Counted from the first letter of the stretch, positions 1-7,375 are shown. The stretch is 13,148 bases of DNA from an uncultured Clostridia bacterium (GCA_904501815.1 CAJGCN010000029.1:1-13148), one strand, 5' to 3'. Program-made: numbers and translations. The notes: generated by a model not told the origin, from the letters alone.

Positions 1-183
1 AGGGCGAACGAACCCACGCAAGTAAGCGTGGCAGTAGCAATCGACGGGACCTGCACCCGTAAAAAGGCAGAGCGTATGATAGTACGCAACGAGCGGACTT
101 AAAACTTTAAGTCAATTTGGGTGGCAACGCGGTAGAAATTATCGTCCCGAAGCACGGATCATTCCGTACTTCGGGCTTTTTTA
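1..183 (+). promoter_or_regulatory. T-box riboswitch, 3' half, probably tRNA-Trp responsive
   Basis: This leader RNA should sense uncharged tRNA and control the trpB-type gene that follows. The visible part has several stem-loops: CCACGC/GCGTGG at about 14-31, a CGGG/CCCG hairpin near 42-59 and GCGTA/TACGC at about 72-87. The T-box core GGGTGGCAACGCGG lies at 118-131, followed by an intrinsic terminator. The bulge reads TGGC, which would pair with a GCCA acceptor end. Bacterial tRNA-Trp has discriminator base G73, so this agrees with a tryptophan T-box. Stem I with the specifier codon (TGG expected) lies upstream of the window, so the tRNA identity is inferred from the bulge and the regulated gene. 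Confidence 0.88.
146..182 (+). terminator. T-box terminator hairpin
   Basis: The arms 146-157 and 164-175 (CCCGAAG..ACGG and CCGT..CTTCGGG, one C/A mismatch) enclose a six-base loop and are followed by six T residues. The hairpin directly follows the T-box core, and the competing antiterminator should form when uncharged tRNA binds. Confidence 0.9.
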
Positions 184-229
184 TTCCGCTTACTCGATAT
201 ATCTTGAATTTTCCAAAAGGAGAAACCGT

Positions 230-1603
230 ATGCAAAAAGAAATTCCTTATAAAATCTATTTAGAAGAAAGTGAACTCCCCAAAGCGTGGCTGAACCTTCG
301 GGCGTTTATGGTTCGCAAGCCCGCTCCCCTTTTAAACCCTACGACCTTTCAACCTATGACGCAAGCAGACCTTGCAAAAATCTTTTGCGACGAGCTTGCC
401 AAGCAGGAAATAGACGACCAAACCCCTTATATCCCTATCCCGCAGGAAATCGTAGACTTTTATAAAATGTACCGCCCTGCCCCGCTCGTGCGCGCGTATT
501 GCTTAGAAAAAGCACTCGGTACGCCCGCAAAGATTTACTATAAATTCGAAGGCAACAACACGAGCGGAAGCCACAAATTAAACTCCGCTATCGCGCAAGC
601 TTATTACGCAAAAGAACAAGGCTTAAAAGGCGTGACGACGGAAACGGGCGCAGGACAATGGGGTACGGCTCTTTCTATGGCTTGCTCGTATTTTGGCTTA
701 GATTGTAAAGTATTTATGGTAAAGGTATCTTACGAGCAAAAGCCTTTCCGTCGCGAAGTAATGCGCACTTACGGTGCAAGCGTGACGCCGTCTCCGTCCA
801 CCACGACGAGTGTCGGCAGAAAAATTTTAGAAGAATTTCCGGGAACTTCGGGGAGCTTAGGTTGCGCTATTTCCGAAGCCGTAGAAGCAGCAAATCGGCT
901 CGACGGCTACCGCTACGCGCTCGGAAGCGTTCTCAATCAAGTGCTTTTACATCAGTCCGTTATCGGTTTGGAAGCGAAAACAGCAATGGATAAATACGGC
1001 GTAAAACCCGACGTAATTATCGGTTGCGCGGGTGGCGGTTCGAACTTAGGCGGGTTGATTGCTCCGTTTATGGCAGAACAATTACAAGGCAAAGAACATT
1101 ATCAATTTATCGCCGTTGAACCCGCATCCTGTCCTTCTCTCACACGCGGGAAATATGCGTACGACTACTGCGACACGGGCAGAGTTTGCCCCTTGCAAAA
1201 AATGTATACCTTAGGCTCTGGGTTTATCCCTTCTTCCAGCCACGCGGGCGGACTTCGCTATCACGGCATGACGTCTACCCTTTCCGAGTTGCGCGAACAA
1301 GGCTTGCTGGAAGCGAGAGCGGTTGAACAGACTTCGGTGTTCGCGGCGGCGGAGCAATTTGCCAGAGTGGAAGGTATTTTACCTGCTCCCGAATCGGCGC
1401 ACGCAATCCGCGTAGCAATTGACGAAGCAATGAAATGCAAGCAAACGGGAGAAGAAAAAACCATACTGTTCGGCTTAACGGGTACGGGATATTTCGATAT
1501 GTACGCTTACGAAAAATTCCACGACGGAAAAATGAGCGACTATATCCCGACGGAAGAAGACCTTGCCAAAGGCATTGCAGGACTTCCCAAAATTGACTTA
1601 TAA
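230..1603 (+). CDS. trpB: TrpB2-type tryptophan synthase beta chain
   Basis: This PLP enzyme condenses indole with L-serine to give tryptophan. The 457-residue length, the long N-terminal extension and the motif spellings fit the TrpB2 subfamily, not the roughly 400-residue TrpB1. The Schiff-base lysine is K116 in GSHKLNSA, the catalytic glutamate is E138 in ETGAGQWG, and the PLP-phosphate loop is GCAGGGSN at 265-272. The start is set by an AGGAG ribosome binding site (aaaaggagaaaccgtATG). No trpA or other trp gene is next to it. TrpB2 proteins often act without a tightly bound alpha subunit and may salvage free indole. The T-box upstream means expression should rise when tRNA-Trp is uncharged. 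The family assignment is firm; the subfamily is inferred from length and motifs. Confidence 0.93.
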   Translation: MQKEIPYKIYLEESELPKAWLNLRAFMVRKPAPLLNPTTFQPMTQADLAKIFCDELAKQEIDDQTPYIPIPQEIVDFYKMYRPAPLVRAYCLEKALGTPAKIYYKFEGNNTSGSHKLNSAIAQAYYAKEQGLKGVTTETGAGQWGTALSMACSYFGLDCKVFMVKVSYEQKPFRREVMRTYGASVTPSPSTTTSVGRKILEEFPGTSGSLGCAISEAVEAANRLDGYRYALGSVLNQVLLHQSVIGLEAKTAMDKYGVKPDVIIGCAGGGSNLGGLIAPFMAEQLQGKEHYQFIAVEPASCPSLTRGKYAYDYCDTGRVCPLQKMYTLGSGFIPSSSHAGGLRYHGMTSTLSELREQGLLEARAVEQTSVFAAAEQFARVEGILPAPESAHAIRVAIDEAMKCKQTGEEKTILFGLTGTGYFDMYAYEKFHDGKMSDYIPTEEDLAKGIAGLPKIDL

Positions 1604-1620
1604 AATTTCTTAACAGGATA

Positions 1621-1660
1621 AACCCCGCAGGCGTTTAAAATTCACCTGCGGGGTTGTTTT
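1621..1660 (+). terminator. Rho-independent terminator after trpB
   Basis: A perfect 11-bp stem, AACCCCGCAGG at 1621-1631 and CCTGCGGGGTT at 1645-1655, is followed by GTTTT. It separates trpB from the convergent accessory island. The stop codon of the - strand gene (1659-1661) touches the T-run. On the - strand the run after the stem is weak (TTTAT), so termination in that direction may be partial. Confidence 0.88.
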
Positions 1661-2588
1661 ATGAATTTATTACGACTATTTTATCGCAATATTTTTCTAC
1701 GCTTAAATTGCGGTTTGATAAAAGAATAAATACCTGCCTACCCGTTTTTCTGAGTTCTTCAAACAATAAATCGTTGTCTTTTCCTTTGTCTAACCGCTCA
1801 AAAAAGTCGGTTATGAATATCGGAAAATTGCCGTCGCGACCTATATCGGCGCAAAGCCGTTTGATAAGATTGAGCGTAGCAAGCCAATATAAAAATTCGA
1901 TACGCAAATATTCATCTTGATTGAAATATTTTTCCGTTTCTTCGGATAACATATCGTATCGGTCTTGAAACATTAACTCTCCCTTTCGGTTAATTGTAAG
2001 CGGTTCGTCTTCTATAAACGGTACGCCTTCAAATTCCGCAAGATACTTCTGCGTTTTTTCTTTCAAGATTTTCCACTCTTCCGCTAAAAGCCTACCCGAA
2101 TCACTAAACTCCGAGTCAATACTACTCACCACTTCATCCATCGCGTTACTAATCGCCCCGCTTGATTTGCAATATTCAGCCATATCTCGCGGATATAAAA
2201 ACTCGCGGTAATCCATCCTTGCCACCCATTGCATTTCTTTGCTTAAATCTTCGTCAAAAAAGCACGTTTCTTCAACCCCTACTTTTTGTCCTATCATTTT
2301 CTTTCCTTGATAAGTCGTTTCCAACAGTTCATTTTTCCCTTTTAAGGAAATAAGAAAATCTTTGTCGTACTTTTCGCAAAGACATTGTATTTCTCCGTAC
2401 CCATAAAGTCCACTAATCGTATTTAAAAAAAGACTTTCCATTACGTCTAAAACACGGCTACCAAACGGCAGTTCATCTTCATCCTTATATTTTTCTATTA
2501 CGCAAATGATATTATCTGTATCCGAAAATTCCACGTCTAAATTTTTTATACCAAACACGTCGTTTATTTTCAAGTTCTTAATTCTCAT
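1659..2588 (-). CDS. RecF/SMC-like ATPase-fold protein lacking a Walker A motif
   Basis: This is a 309-residue protein. Residues 1-60 match the first strands of RecF/SMC/ABC-type ATPases (MRIKNLKINDVFGIKNLDVE), but where the P-loop belongs the chain reads IEKYKDEDELPFGSRVLDVM, with no GxxxxGK[ST] anywhere. An LSGGE-like helix is suggested by FNQDEYLRIEFLYWLA (222-237), a Walker B and D-loop by FPIFITDFFERLDKG (255-269), and a degenerate switch by ILLSNRN (289-294). Nucleotide binding by the usual mode is therefore doubtful. The ATG overlaps the preceding exonuclease-like gene as ATGA and has the ribosome binding site AAGGAGG, so the two are probably translationally coupled. It is the last gene of the island. 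A sensor, adaptor or scaffold role is possible; the function is unknown. Confidence 0.6.
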   Translation of the reverse strand: MRIKNLKINDVFGIKNLDVEFSDTDNIICVIEKYKDEDELPFGSRVLDVMESLFLNTISGLYGYGEIQCLCEKYDKDFLISLKGKNELLETTYQGKKMIGQKVGVEETCFFDEDLSKEMQWVARMDYREFLYPRDMAEYCKSSGAISNAMDEVVSSIDSEFSDSGRLLAEEWKILKEKTQKYLAEFEGVPFIEDEPLTINRKGELMFQDRYDMLSEETEKYFNQDEYLRIEFLYWLATLNLIKRLCADIGRDGNFPIFITDFFERLDKGKDNDLLFEELRKTGRQVFILLSNRNLSVEKYCDKIVVINS

Positions 2589-3418
2589 TTTATCGTCCTC
2601 CTTATCTTCTTATGATTTACTTTCTTTTCTGCTACGCTTTGCGTGCAAGATATAAACCCGTCTAATTTTAGTCTGTCCATTATATTCGCTGCTAACGGAT
2701 ACCCCATTTTCATTTCTCGTTGTAGCATAACAAGCGTTATCGTCTCTTTGTCTAAAAGCCATTTTAACGTTTTTCTATAAACGCTTGGCGAAATTTCAGG
2801 TACCCACCTGCCTTTATCTTCATATAAATGGCATTTTCTATCGCAGTTTGCGCAATGTTTTTCAAACCAACGATTCCTCTTTTCCTCTTGCTTATCTTGT
2901 AAATCGGTAAGTTTCAAAAAGATTTTCGCCGTAACGAGCGCGTCGTTTAAGGCTCTATGCCCTTTGAATTTTAGTTTAAAATACTTCGCTACCGTCGCAA
3001 GGCGAAAATTCACCACCTTATTTTTCAAAAGTTGTCTGGACATAGCAAGCGTATCCGCATACGCTTGTTTGAACGATATTTTGTATTTTGCTCCATAATA
3101 ATTCAAAAATCCCAAATCAAATGAAACATTATGCCCCACGATTTCGCTTTCTCTGCAAAATTTACGTAAATCATACAAGACTTGTTTTATGTTTGGCGCG
3201 TTTTTCAAATCTTCGTTTGAAATCCTCGTCAGTTTTTCGATTTCTTGGGGCAAAGGAATAGGGCAAGCGCAAAACGAACTAAATTTTTCCGTAATTTTCC
3301 CTTTTTCTATTTTTACTGCGCCTACTTCGATAATATGATTTACTTCCCCGTAGTCAGGATTGCTATTAAGCCCCGTTGTTTCAATGTTAATCACAACAAA
3401 CGATTTATCTTTTTGCAT
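2585..3418 (-). CDS. DnaQ-like 3'-5' exonuclease-fold protein with Cys cluster and FtsK-gamma-like winged helix
   Basis: The 277-residue protein has three parts. Residues about 6-172 form a DEDDh exonuclease domain like the epsilon subunit of DNA polymerase III. Motif I reads FVVINIETTG, so the first metal-binding Asp is Asn (N11) while E13 is kept. Motif II is GHNVSFDLGFL (D101) and motif III HRALNDA (H154, D159). A small cluster C189, C192, C196 with nearby His could bind zinc. Residues about 215-248 (ETITLVMLQREMKMGYPLAA and on) resemble the FtsK gamma winged helix that reads KOPS DNA sites. The ribosome binding site AAAGGAG precedes ATG. The single AAC codon in place of GAC may weaken or abolish catalysis. 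The product could bind DNA ends without cutting, or the change could be a recent mutation. Confidence 0.8.
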   Translation of the reverse strand: MQKDKSFVVINIETTGLNSNPDYGEVNHIIEVGAVKIEKGKITEKFSSFCACPIPLPQEIEKLTRISNEDLKNAPNIKQVLYDLRKFCRESEIVGHNVSFDLGFLNYYGAKYKISFKQAYADTLAMSRQLLKNKVVNFRLATVAKYFKLKFKGHRALNDALVTAKIFLKLTDLQDKQEEKRNRWFEKHCANCDRKCHLYEDKGRWVPEISPSVYRKTLKWLLDKETITLVMLQREMKMGYPLAANIMDRLKLDGFISCTQSVAEKKVNHKKIRRTIK

Positions 3419-3432
3419 ATATAATTCTCCTT

Positions 3433-4224
3433 TTACTTGTCCGTATCCACGAATTTCATATATTCTTCATTGAATTTGAATCGAACTCTACCCAACTCAC
3501 CGCAATTATTCTTGGCAATAATCAATTCTGTTTTCGGCGTAGCGACCGCATCAGTGCAGTGAAGAAATATAACAGTATTTGCATCTTCTTCAACTGCACC
3601 CAAATCTCGAATTTCAGAAAGGTTTGGTTCTTTTGATTGGAAACTCCTACCCCTAAGTTGCACAATCACAATAACGGGTGCTTGAAGTTCCTTTGCCGTA
3701 ATCTTCAAAGCACGGATAATGGACGCATATTCTCGTTTTTCGCTAGACATAAGCTGTAGATAGTCGATTATTACCATGTCTAATTGTCCATTCATTTTTA
3801 ATTGACGGCATTTAGATAAAATTTCCGCAGGCGTAATACGCGTAGAATCGTCTATGTAAATGTTGCTGCTTGCAATCTTTTCGCTTGCAAGTAGCAATCT
3901 TTTCCATTCTTCCGCTCCCAATTTTCCGCTCAACGCCTTTTGTAGATTTATATTTGCATAAGAACAAATCAATTTTTGTACAATTTCGTCTCGTGGTAGT
4001 TCGAGAGAAAATACAGCGCAAGTTTTTCCTTCTTTTAATGACACGTGTTCAACGAGATTTATCGCAAACGACGTTTTTCCCATACCAGGACGAGCCGCAA
4101 GAAGAATTAACTTGCCTGCTTGTAAACCGCGCGTTATTTTATCTAGTTGTTTGAAGCCCGTTGAAATCCCTTTCAACGAATTATCCGTTTCATTTGCCAC
4201 AATTTTTTGTTCCTGTTTCCCCAT
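3433..4224 (-). CDS. DnaB-type replicative helicase core (RecA-like domain only)
   Basis: The reading frame is open from 4317, but the ribosome binding site AAGGAGG with good spacing points to the ATG at 4224, giving 263 residues. The protein covers only the C-terminal RecA-like domain of DnaB (full length about 450) and lacks the primase-binding N-terminal domain. Walker A is RPGMGKTS (45-52), the catalytic Glu is in SLE (about 75), Walker B is VIIDYLQLM (131-139), and the motif around RDLGAVEEDAN is recognisable. At the arginine-finger position, where E. coli DnaB has KQRNG, this protein has KNNCG (218-222), so the Arg is Asn. ATP hydrolysis across subunits may be impaired. It follows its own promoter and precedes the exonuclease-like gene by 14 bases. 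Confidence 0.83.
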   Translation of the reverse strand: MGKQEQKIVANETDNSLKGISTGFKQLDKITRGLQAGKLILLAARPGMGKTSFAINLVEHVSLKEGKTCAVFSLELPRDEIVQKLICSYANINLQKALSGKLGAEEWKRLLLASEKIASSNIYIDDSTRITPAEILSKCRQLKMNGQLDMVIIDYLQLMSSEKREYASIIRALKITAKELQAPVIVIVQLRGRSFQSKEPNLSEIRDLGAVEEDANTVIFLHCTDAVATPKTELIIAKNNCGELGRVRFKFNEEYMKFVDTDK

Positions 4225-4232
4225 AAAAAATA

Positions 4233-4291
4233 CCCTCCTTGAATTTTCTTTCAAAGAGAGTATATCATATTTGTTGTACCAAAAAAGGGAC
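4233..4291 (-). promoter_or_regulatory. Extended -10 promoter with candidate WYL operator, before the helicase gene
   Basis: On the - strand, TGATATACT (4259-4267) is an extended -10 element. Six bases upstream of it is GGTACAA (4274-4280), part of an imperfect inverted repeat GTCCC-N6-GGTAC that reaches the stop codon of the upstream gene. The same arrangement, GGTGCAA-N6-TGCTATAAT, stands in front of the WYL gene. No good -35 hexamer is visible, which fits an extended -10 promoter. The ribosome binding site AAGGAGG of the helicase gene lies within this stretch. Confidence 0.6.
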
Positions 4292-5464
4292 TTATTGTTG
4301 ATTTTTATCCCATTCAAAAAATTCTTTTGTTAAAGCGTCTAACTCATGCAAATAATGATTTAGGTTGATTATTGCAAATTCACGCAATTCTTGCCACCAA
4401 TCCAAAGAATAAAACTCTTTTTCGCTCTTGAAAGGACAACCTGAGAGAATTGTATAATCCCAACTGTCAAATTGCTCCGGAGTTTTTTCTATACCCTTAC
4501 GTTTCAAAAAATCTTTTATATTTTTGTTCTCTTGCTTTCTTTTTGTCCTAACCGTTTTTTGGCATACGATATTACTATTGTCAATAAATTTTATTTCTGC
4601 ATAGAAATAATACTCGTTCTCACGATTGGCTTTATCTTCTCGATACCATCCTTTTTTGAAGAAATGGAATGTCTTTTTTGAATCGGTTTCCCATAAAATG
4701 ATTTCGTCTTCTTTCGCACTATCTTTCCCTTTCCAAGTGCCACCTTGAAAACCGATAATGCCGTTCGTTCCGTCTCCTTTAAGCTTATTTATTAACTCAC
4801 TTCTCCCGTTTTTAAATTTTCTCTCCACCTCGTCCAAAATTGTTTTTAATTTATTATAATTTTCTAAAACCAACTTGTCATATTCCATAAATTTTATCTC
4901 CTTTTCCGTTAAATATTTTTCAATATGCCTTTTCAAATCGGCAATATATACATTCCTGGATTCCCCAAGCAATGGCGCAAGTTGGGAATAATTTACGTTT
5001 TTATATTGTTTATCCGCCACCTTACCTTGATTGTAATCGGGTTTTAAAAAGAATAAATATTTTTGATAAGCGGAATAATGGCTTTCCGCCCAACGAGCAT
5101 ATTTTGTCGTTTGATTGCTATGCTCCACCGTATCCGTTTTATTTTCTATAATAACTACACACCTATTTCCTTGCCCCGTTTCCGCGATGATAAAAATATC
5201 AGCTCGTCCTTCTTCCTCCATATATTTTTGCGAAACGATCTCTTTGATTATAATATCACAAAAATCTTCCGATTCACTATAAAACTTTTGAACCAACCGT
5301 TCCAAAATAACGGGATCGGTTTTTAACGCATAAACGAGCAAATCCGTTATATAATCTTCGCGCCTCGTTTTGCCGATAATTTCTAAAAAAGTCGGCTGTT
5401 CAACCGTCTCCTCGCACACGCGATAATCTTGTAGTATTTTTTCTATAATCTCTTTCGTTTCCAT
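4292..5464 (-). CDS. PD-(D/E)XK nuclease superfamily protein, PDDEXK_4-like
   Basis: This 390-residue protein has the nuclease core in its N-terminal third. GRADIFII carries the metal-binding Asp (D89), and VVIIENK carries the ExK pair (E107, K109), followed by SNQTTKYARWA with a typical downstream Gln/Tyr helix. This order (GRxDI, then IExK, then Q..KY) fits the PDDEXK_4 group, often found in accessory and defence loci. Residues about 200-390 are rich in charged and aromatic residues and were not recognised; they could set target specificity. The active-site residues look intact, unlike those of several neighbours. The ribosome binding site (AAAGGAA) is rather far from the ATG and weak. It lies 17 bases after the small helical gene, so they are probably cotranscribed. 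Confidence 0.75.
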   Translation of the reverse strand: METKEIIEKILQDYRVCEETVEQPTFLEIIGKTRREDYITDLLVYALKTDPVILERLVQKFYSESEDFCDIIIKEIVSQKYMEEEGRADIFIIAETGQGNRCVVIIENKTDTVEHSNQTTKYARWAESHYSAYQKYLFFLKPDYNQGKVADKQYKNVNYSQLAPLLGESRNVYIADLKRHIEKYLTEKEIKFMEYDKLVLENYNKLKTILDEVERKFKNGRSELINKLKGDGTNGIIGFQGGTWKGKDSAKEDEIILWETDSKKTFHFFKKGWYREDKANRENEYYFYAEIKFIDNSNIVCQKTVRTKRKQENKNIKDFLKRKGIEKTPEQFDSWDYTILSGCPFKSEKEFYSLDWWQELREFAIINLNHYLHELDALTKEFFEWDKNQQ

Positions 5465-5481
5465 ATCAATCTAAAATTCCT

Positions 5482-5766
5482 TTATTTTTCTGTTGTTTGA
5501 TTCTTTTCTAACCGTTTACATCCTTTCTTTGTTCGATATTGATCGCAAACGGCAATAATTTCTTCTAATTGCGCTATTATCTTATCTTCTTCTACACTTC
5601 TACAACCTTCGGGCATACATTTCTTTCCTTGGTGTGCGAATTTAGCAGCCGCTTCAAACAGTCTATTAACATGGCGCCGTCTTCCTTTATCGTCCGAATT
5701 ATAAACTGCAATCGCCGAATCCAAAACCTCTTTCGCCAAATTCAACCAATCTGTTGCCTGCATCAT
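5482..5766 (-). CDS. Small helical protein of unknown function
   Basis: The 94-residue product is not recognised. It looks all-helical, with a basic patch GRRRH at 28-32, a stretch LFEAAAKFAHQGKK at 36-49, and four cysteines at 50, 55, 74 and 83 in the second half. The C-terminus is highly charged and polar. The start is well supported by AAAGGAGG seven bases before ATG (a second ATG follows at once). It sits between the degenerate exonuclease-like gene and the PD-(D/E)XK gene in one transcription unit. A role as adaptor or partner of the nuclease is possible but only by position. There is no clear HEPN, toxin or helix-turn-helix motif. Confidence 0.65.
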   Translation of the reverse strand: MMQATDWLNLAKEVLDSAIAVYNSDDKGRRRHVNRLFEAAAKFAHQGKKCMPEGCRSVEEDKIIAQLEEIIAVCDQYRTKKGCKRLEKNQTTEK

Positions 5767-5776
5767 TTTTCTTCCT

Positions 5777-5803
5777 CCTTTATTCCTCGTATAATTTTTG
5801 CAT
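5777..5803. repeat. 27-bp direct repeat, downstream copy (WYL gene 3' end remnant)
   Basis: This copy differs at one position from 6355-6381. On the - strand it encodes MQKLYEE followed by a stop and AGG, the last seven codons of the WYL gene plus the start of a ribosome binding site, although no WYL gene is present here. It lies between the degenerate DnaQ-like gene and the small helical gene. Confidence 0.85.
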
Positions 5804-5806
5804 AGG

Positions 5807-6343
5807 TTAAATAACTTCTAACCTTTTCAAAATTGCATAAATTAACTCAATCTCCTCTGTTGTTTTTCGATTACAAGGTATTTTCAAACGTTCAGCGACA
5901 TCAAATGCGTCTTCTATATATCCCTCGAAATCTTCTAATTCAAGCTCCAAATCGTCCGCAAGAAAAACACGTTCGTTATTTTTAAAAACGACTTCCGATT
6001 CCCCATCAGCATCAAAATCATCAAATATCGTACTGCAATTTGTCCAACTGACAACGGGAGATTCTCCTATAAAAACGTACAATTGCTCTAATGCGCTTGA
6101 AATGGAAGTTTTTAATGCATTTTCTTCTTCCCCTGCTTTATTTTTCTTTTCAACGGTGTTTGTATATTGTATTTTTTTCTTATCTTTATGTCCGAATATC
6201 TTTATTTTTTCTTCAATTTCCCCGTTTACTACTTTCATTACATCAAAACGAACAAGACATGCCGTAGTACTTTCCTTTTGTAAATACCCTAACGTTTCCA
6301 CATGCAATATTACAAATTTTTCTGTTCTATTTACGCTAAACAT
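5807..6343 (-). CDS. Degenerate DnaQ-like (DEDD) exonuclease-fold protein
   Basis: The 178-residue protein resembles the DnaQ exonuclease fold but has lost most catalytic residues. The start FVILHVETLGYL aligns with the usual FVVIDxETTG: the first Asp is His (H14) and the Glu (E16) remains. FDVMKVVNGEIEEKIKIF fits the next strands (usual GAVKVxNGxIxExF). LYVFIGESPVVSWTNCSTIF (89-107) fits the region before motif II, where HNxxFD is not preserved. The C-terminal helix lacks the HxxxxD motif. An acidic stretch (DDLELELEDFEG, about 130-141) is unusual. The ribosome binding site GGGGAG is present. The gene is flanked by the 27-bp repeat. It may bind nucleic acid or a partner without cutting. The fold assignment is an inference from weak similarity. 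Confidence 0.55.
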   Translation of the reverse strand: MFSVNRTEKFVILHVETLGYLQKESTTACLVRFDVMKVVNGEIEEKIKIFGHKDKKKIQYTNTVEKKNKAGEEENALKTSISSALEQLYVFIGESPVVSWTNCSTIFDDFDADGESEVVFKNNERVFLADDLELELEDFEGYIEDAFDVAERLKIPCNRKTTEEIELIYAILKRLEVI

Positions 6344-6354
6344 ATAGTTTCTCC

Positions 6355-6381
6355 CCTTTATTCTTCGTATAATTTTTGCAT
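6355..6381. repeat. 27-bp direct repeat, upstream copy (within WYL gene 3' end)
   Basis: This is the functional copy: it encodes the C-terminal MQKLYEE and stop of the WYL regulator. Its partner is at 5777-5803 with one mismatch. The two copies bracket the 178-residue DnaQ-like gene. Confidence 0.85.
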
Positions 6382-7356
6382 TGCTGCAATATCTGCCTTT
6401 ATTATATCACAAAGCGATTGCGGTTGCAACACTTTGACGTATTTTCCAAATTGCAAAATCCAAAACCGCATAGCACGCGGACTTGCATATACGTAAAAAC
6501 GAATATTCCCCTCGTCCGTTCGTTCCATTTTCACGCCGTTTCCAAACCAGTCTATTACGTTATTTATCATATCGTCGGCGGAATTGCGCGATTCAAACAC
6601 GATTTCTTCCGCTTTTTCGTCAAACATATACGGTAGCCTATTAGAAATCCGCCCGATATTTAAGCCGTTTTCAAATTCTTTTACTTTCGTAAACGGTTTT
6701 ACAGGCGTTTCCAAAATTTCGATTTCCGTAATTCTATTTACTCGACAATATACCCCGTTGTCGTGCCTATCGTAATTGCAAACCAAATAATAAAACCCGT
6801 TTTTTAATAAGAGCTGATAAGGATTAACAAGCCGTTTCTCGTTCGACCTACGGTATAATTTTTTATCTAAACCGTAGCTGTTATAATAAAAGCTGACTTG
6901 TTTTTTCTTTTCAATCGCCTCGCAAAGTAATTCGATATTATAGAAATACTCTTTATTCTCTTGCTTTTGCCAATCGTCCAAATTGATAACGTGCTTAGTG
7001 TAGTTTTTGAAATACTTCCCCCCTTCTTTTGCGAGCTTTGCAACAAGTTCTTTCGTGTGCGCCTTGCAAACATTTCGATTTGATAAAACCGAATCAATTA
7101 AAAGCCGAAGTTCCCCCGTTTCAAATTTTCTTTCGGCAAGATATACTCCCGATTTATCGGCAACGATATCATATCCTGCATCTTGCAAAAACTCGATATT
7201 CCGCGCAACCGCTTTGCGTTCGCACTCAATCCCGTACTGCAACTGCAACAACCGTATAATATCCCCTTGACGGAGTTTATGCTCACTATCCGAATATTCT
7301 GTCAAAATTTCTAAAATTCGAAGTATCAATAATTTTTTTGCTTCAAAACTTGCCAC
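6358..7356 (-). CDS. WYL-domain transcriptional regulator
   Basis: This is a 332-residue regulator when started at the GTG at 7356, which has AAAAGGAG six bases upstream; an in-frame ATG at 7410 lies inside the palindrome and upstream of the promoter, so it is unlikely. The N-terminus (about 1-75) is a winged helix-turn-helix of the DeoR/WYL kind with RQGDIIRLLQLQYGIECERK. Residues about 140-220 form the WYL domain (NPYQLLLKNGFYYLVCNYDR, then RVNRITEI), and the rest matches the WCX extension. WYL domains are ligand-sensing, often for nucleotides or nucleic acid, and frequently control defence loci. A perfect extended -10 and a palindrome lie directly upstream, consistent with autoregulation. 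The gene heads the island. Confidence 0.88.
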   Translation of the reverse strand: MASFEAKKLLILRILEILTEYSDSEHKLRQGDIIRLLQLQYGIECERKAVARNIEFLQDAGYDIVADKSGVYLAERKFETGELRLLIDSVLSNRNVCKAHTKELVAKLAKEGGKYFKNYTKHVINLDDWQKQENKEYFYNIELLCEAIEKKKQVSFYYNSYGLDKKLYRRSNEKRLVNPYQLLLKNGFYYLVCNYDRHDNGVYCRVNRITEIEILETPVKPFTKVKEFENGLNIGRISNRLPYMFDEKAEEIVFESRNSADDMINNVIDWFGNGVKMERTDEGNIRFYVYASPRAMRFWILQFGKYVKVLQPQSLCDIIKADIAAMQKLYEE

Positions 7357-7375
7357 CGTTCTCTCCTTTTTTTCT

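Noticed and set aside
1654..1920. An 88-codon + strand frame just after the trpB terminator
   Set aside because: It is a shadow of the ATPase-like gene on the - strand and begins inside the terminator T-run, without a ribosome binding site.
5482..5766. The small helical protein as a HEPN RNase or toxin
   Set aside because: HEPN needs an Rx4-6H motif in the right helix. Here the Arg and His residues have other spacing (GRRRH, and RLF..FAH with nine between), so the label is not supported.
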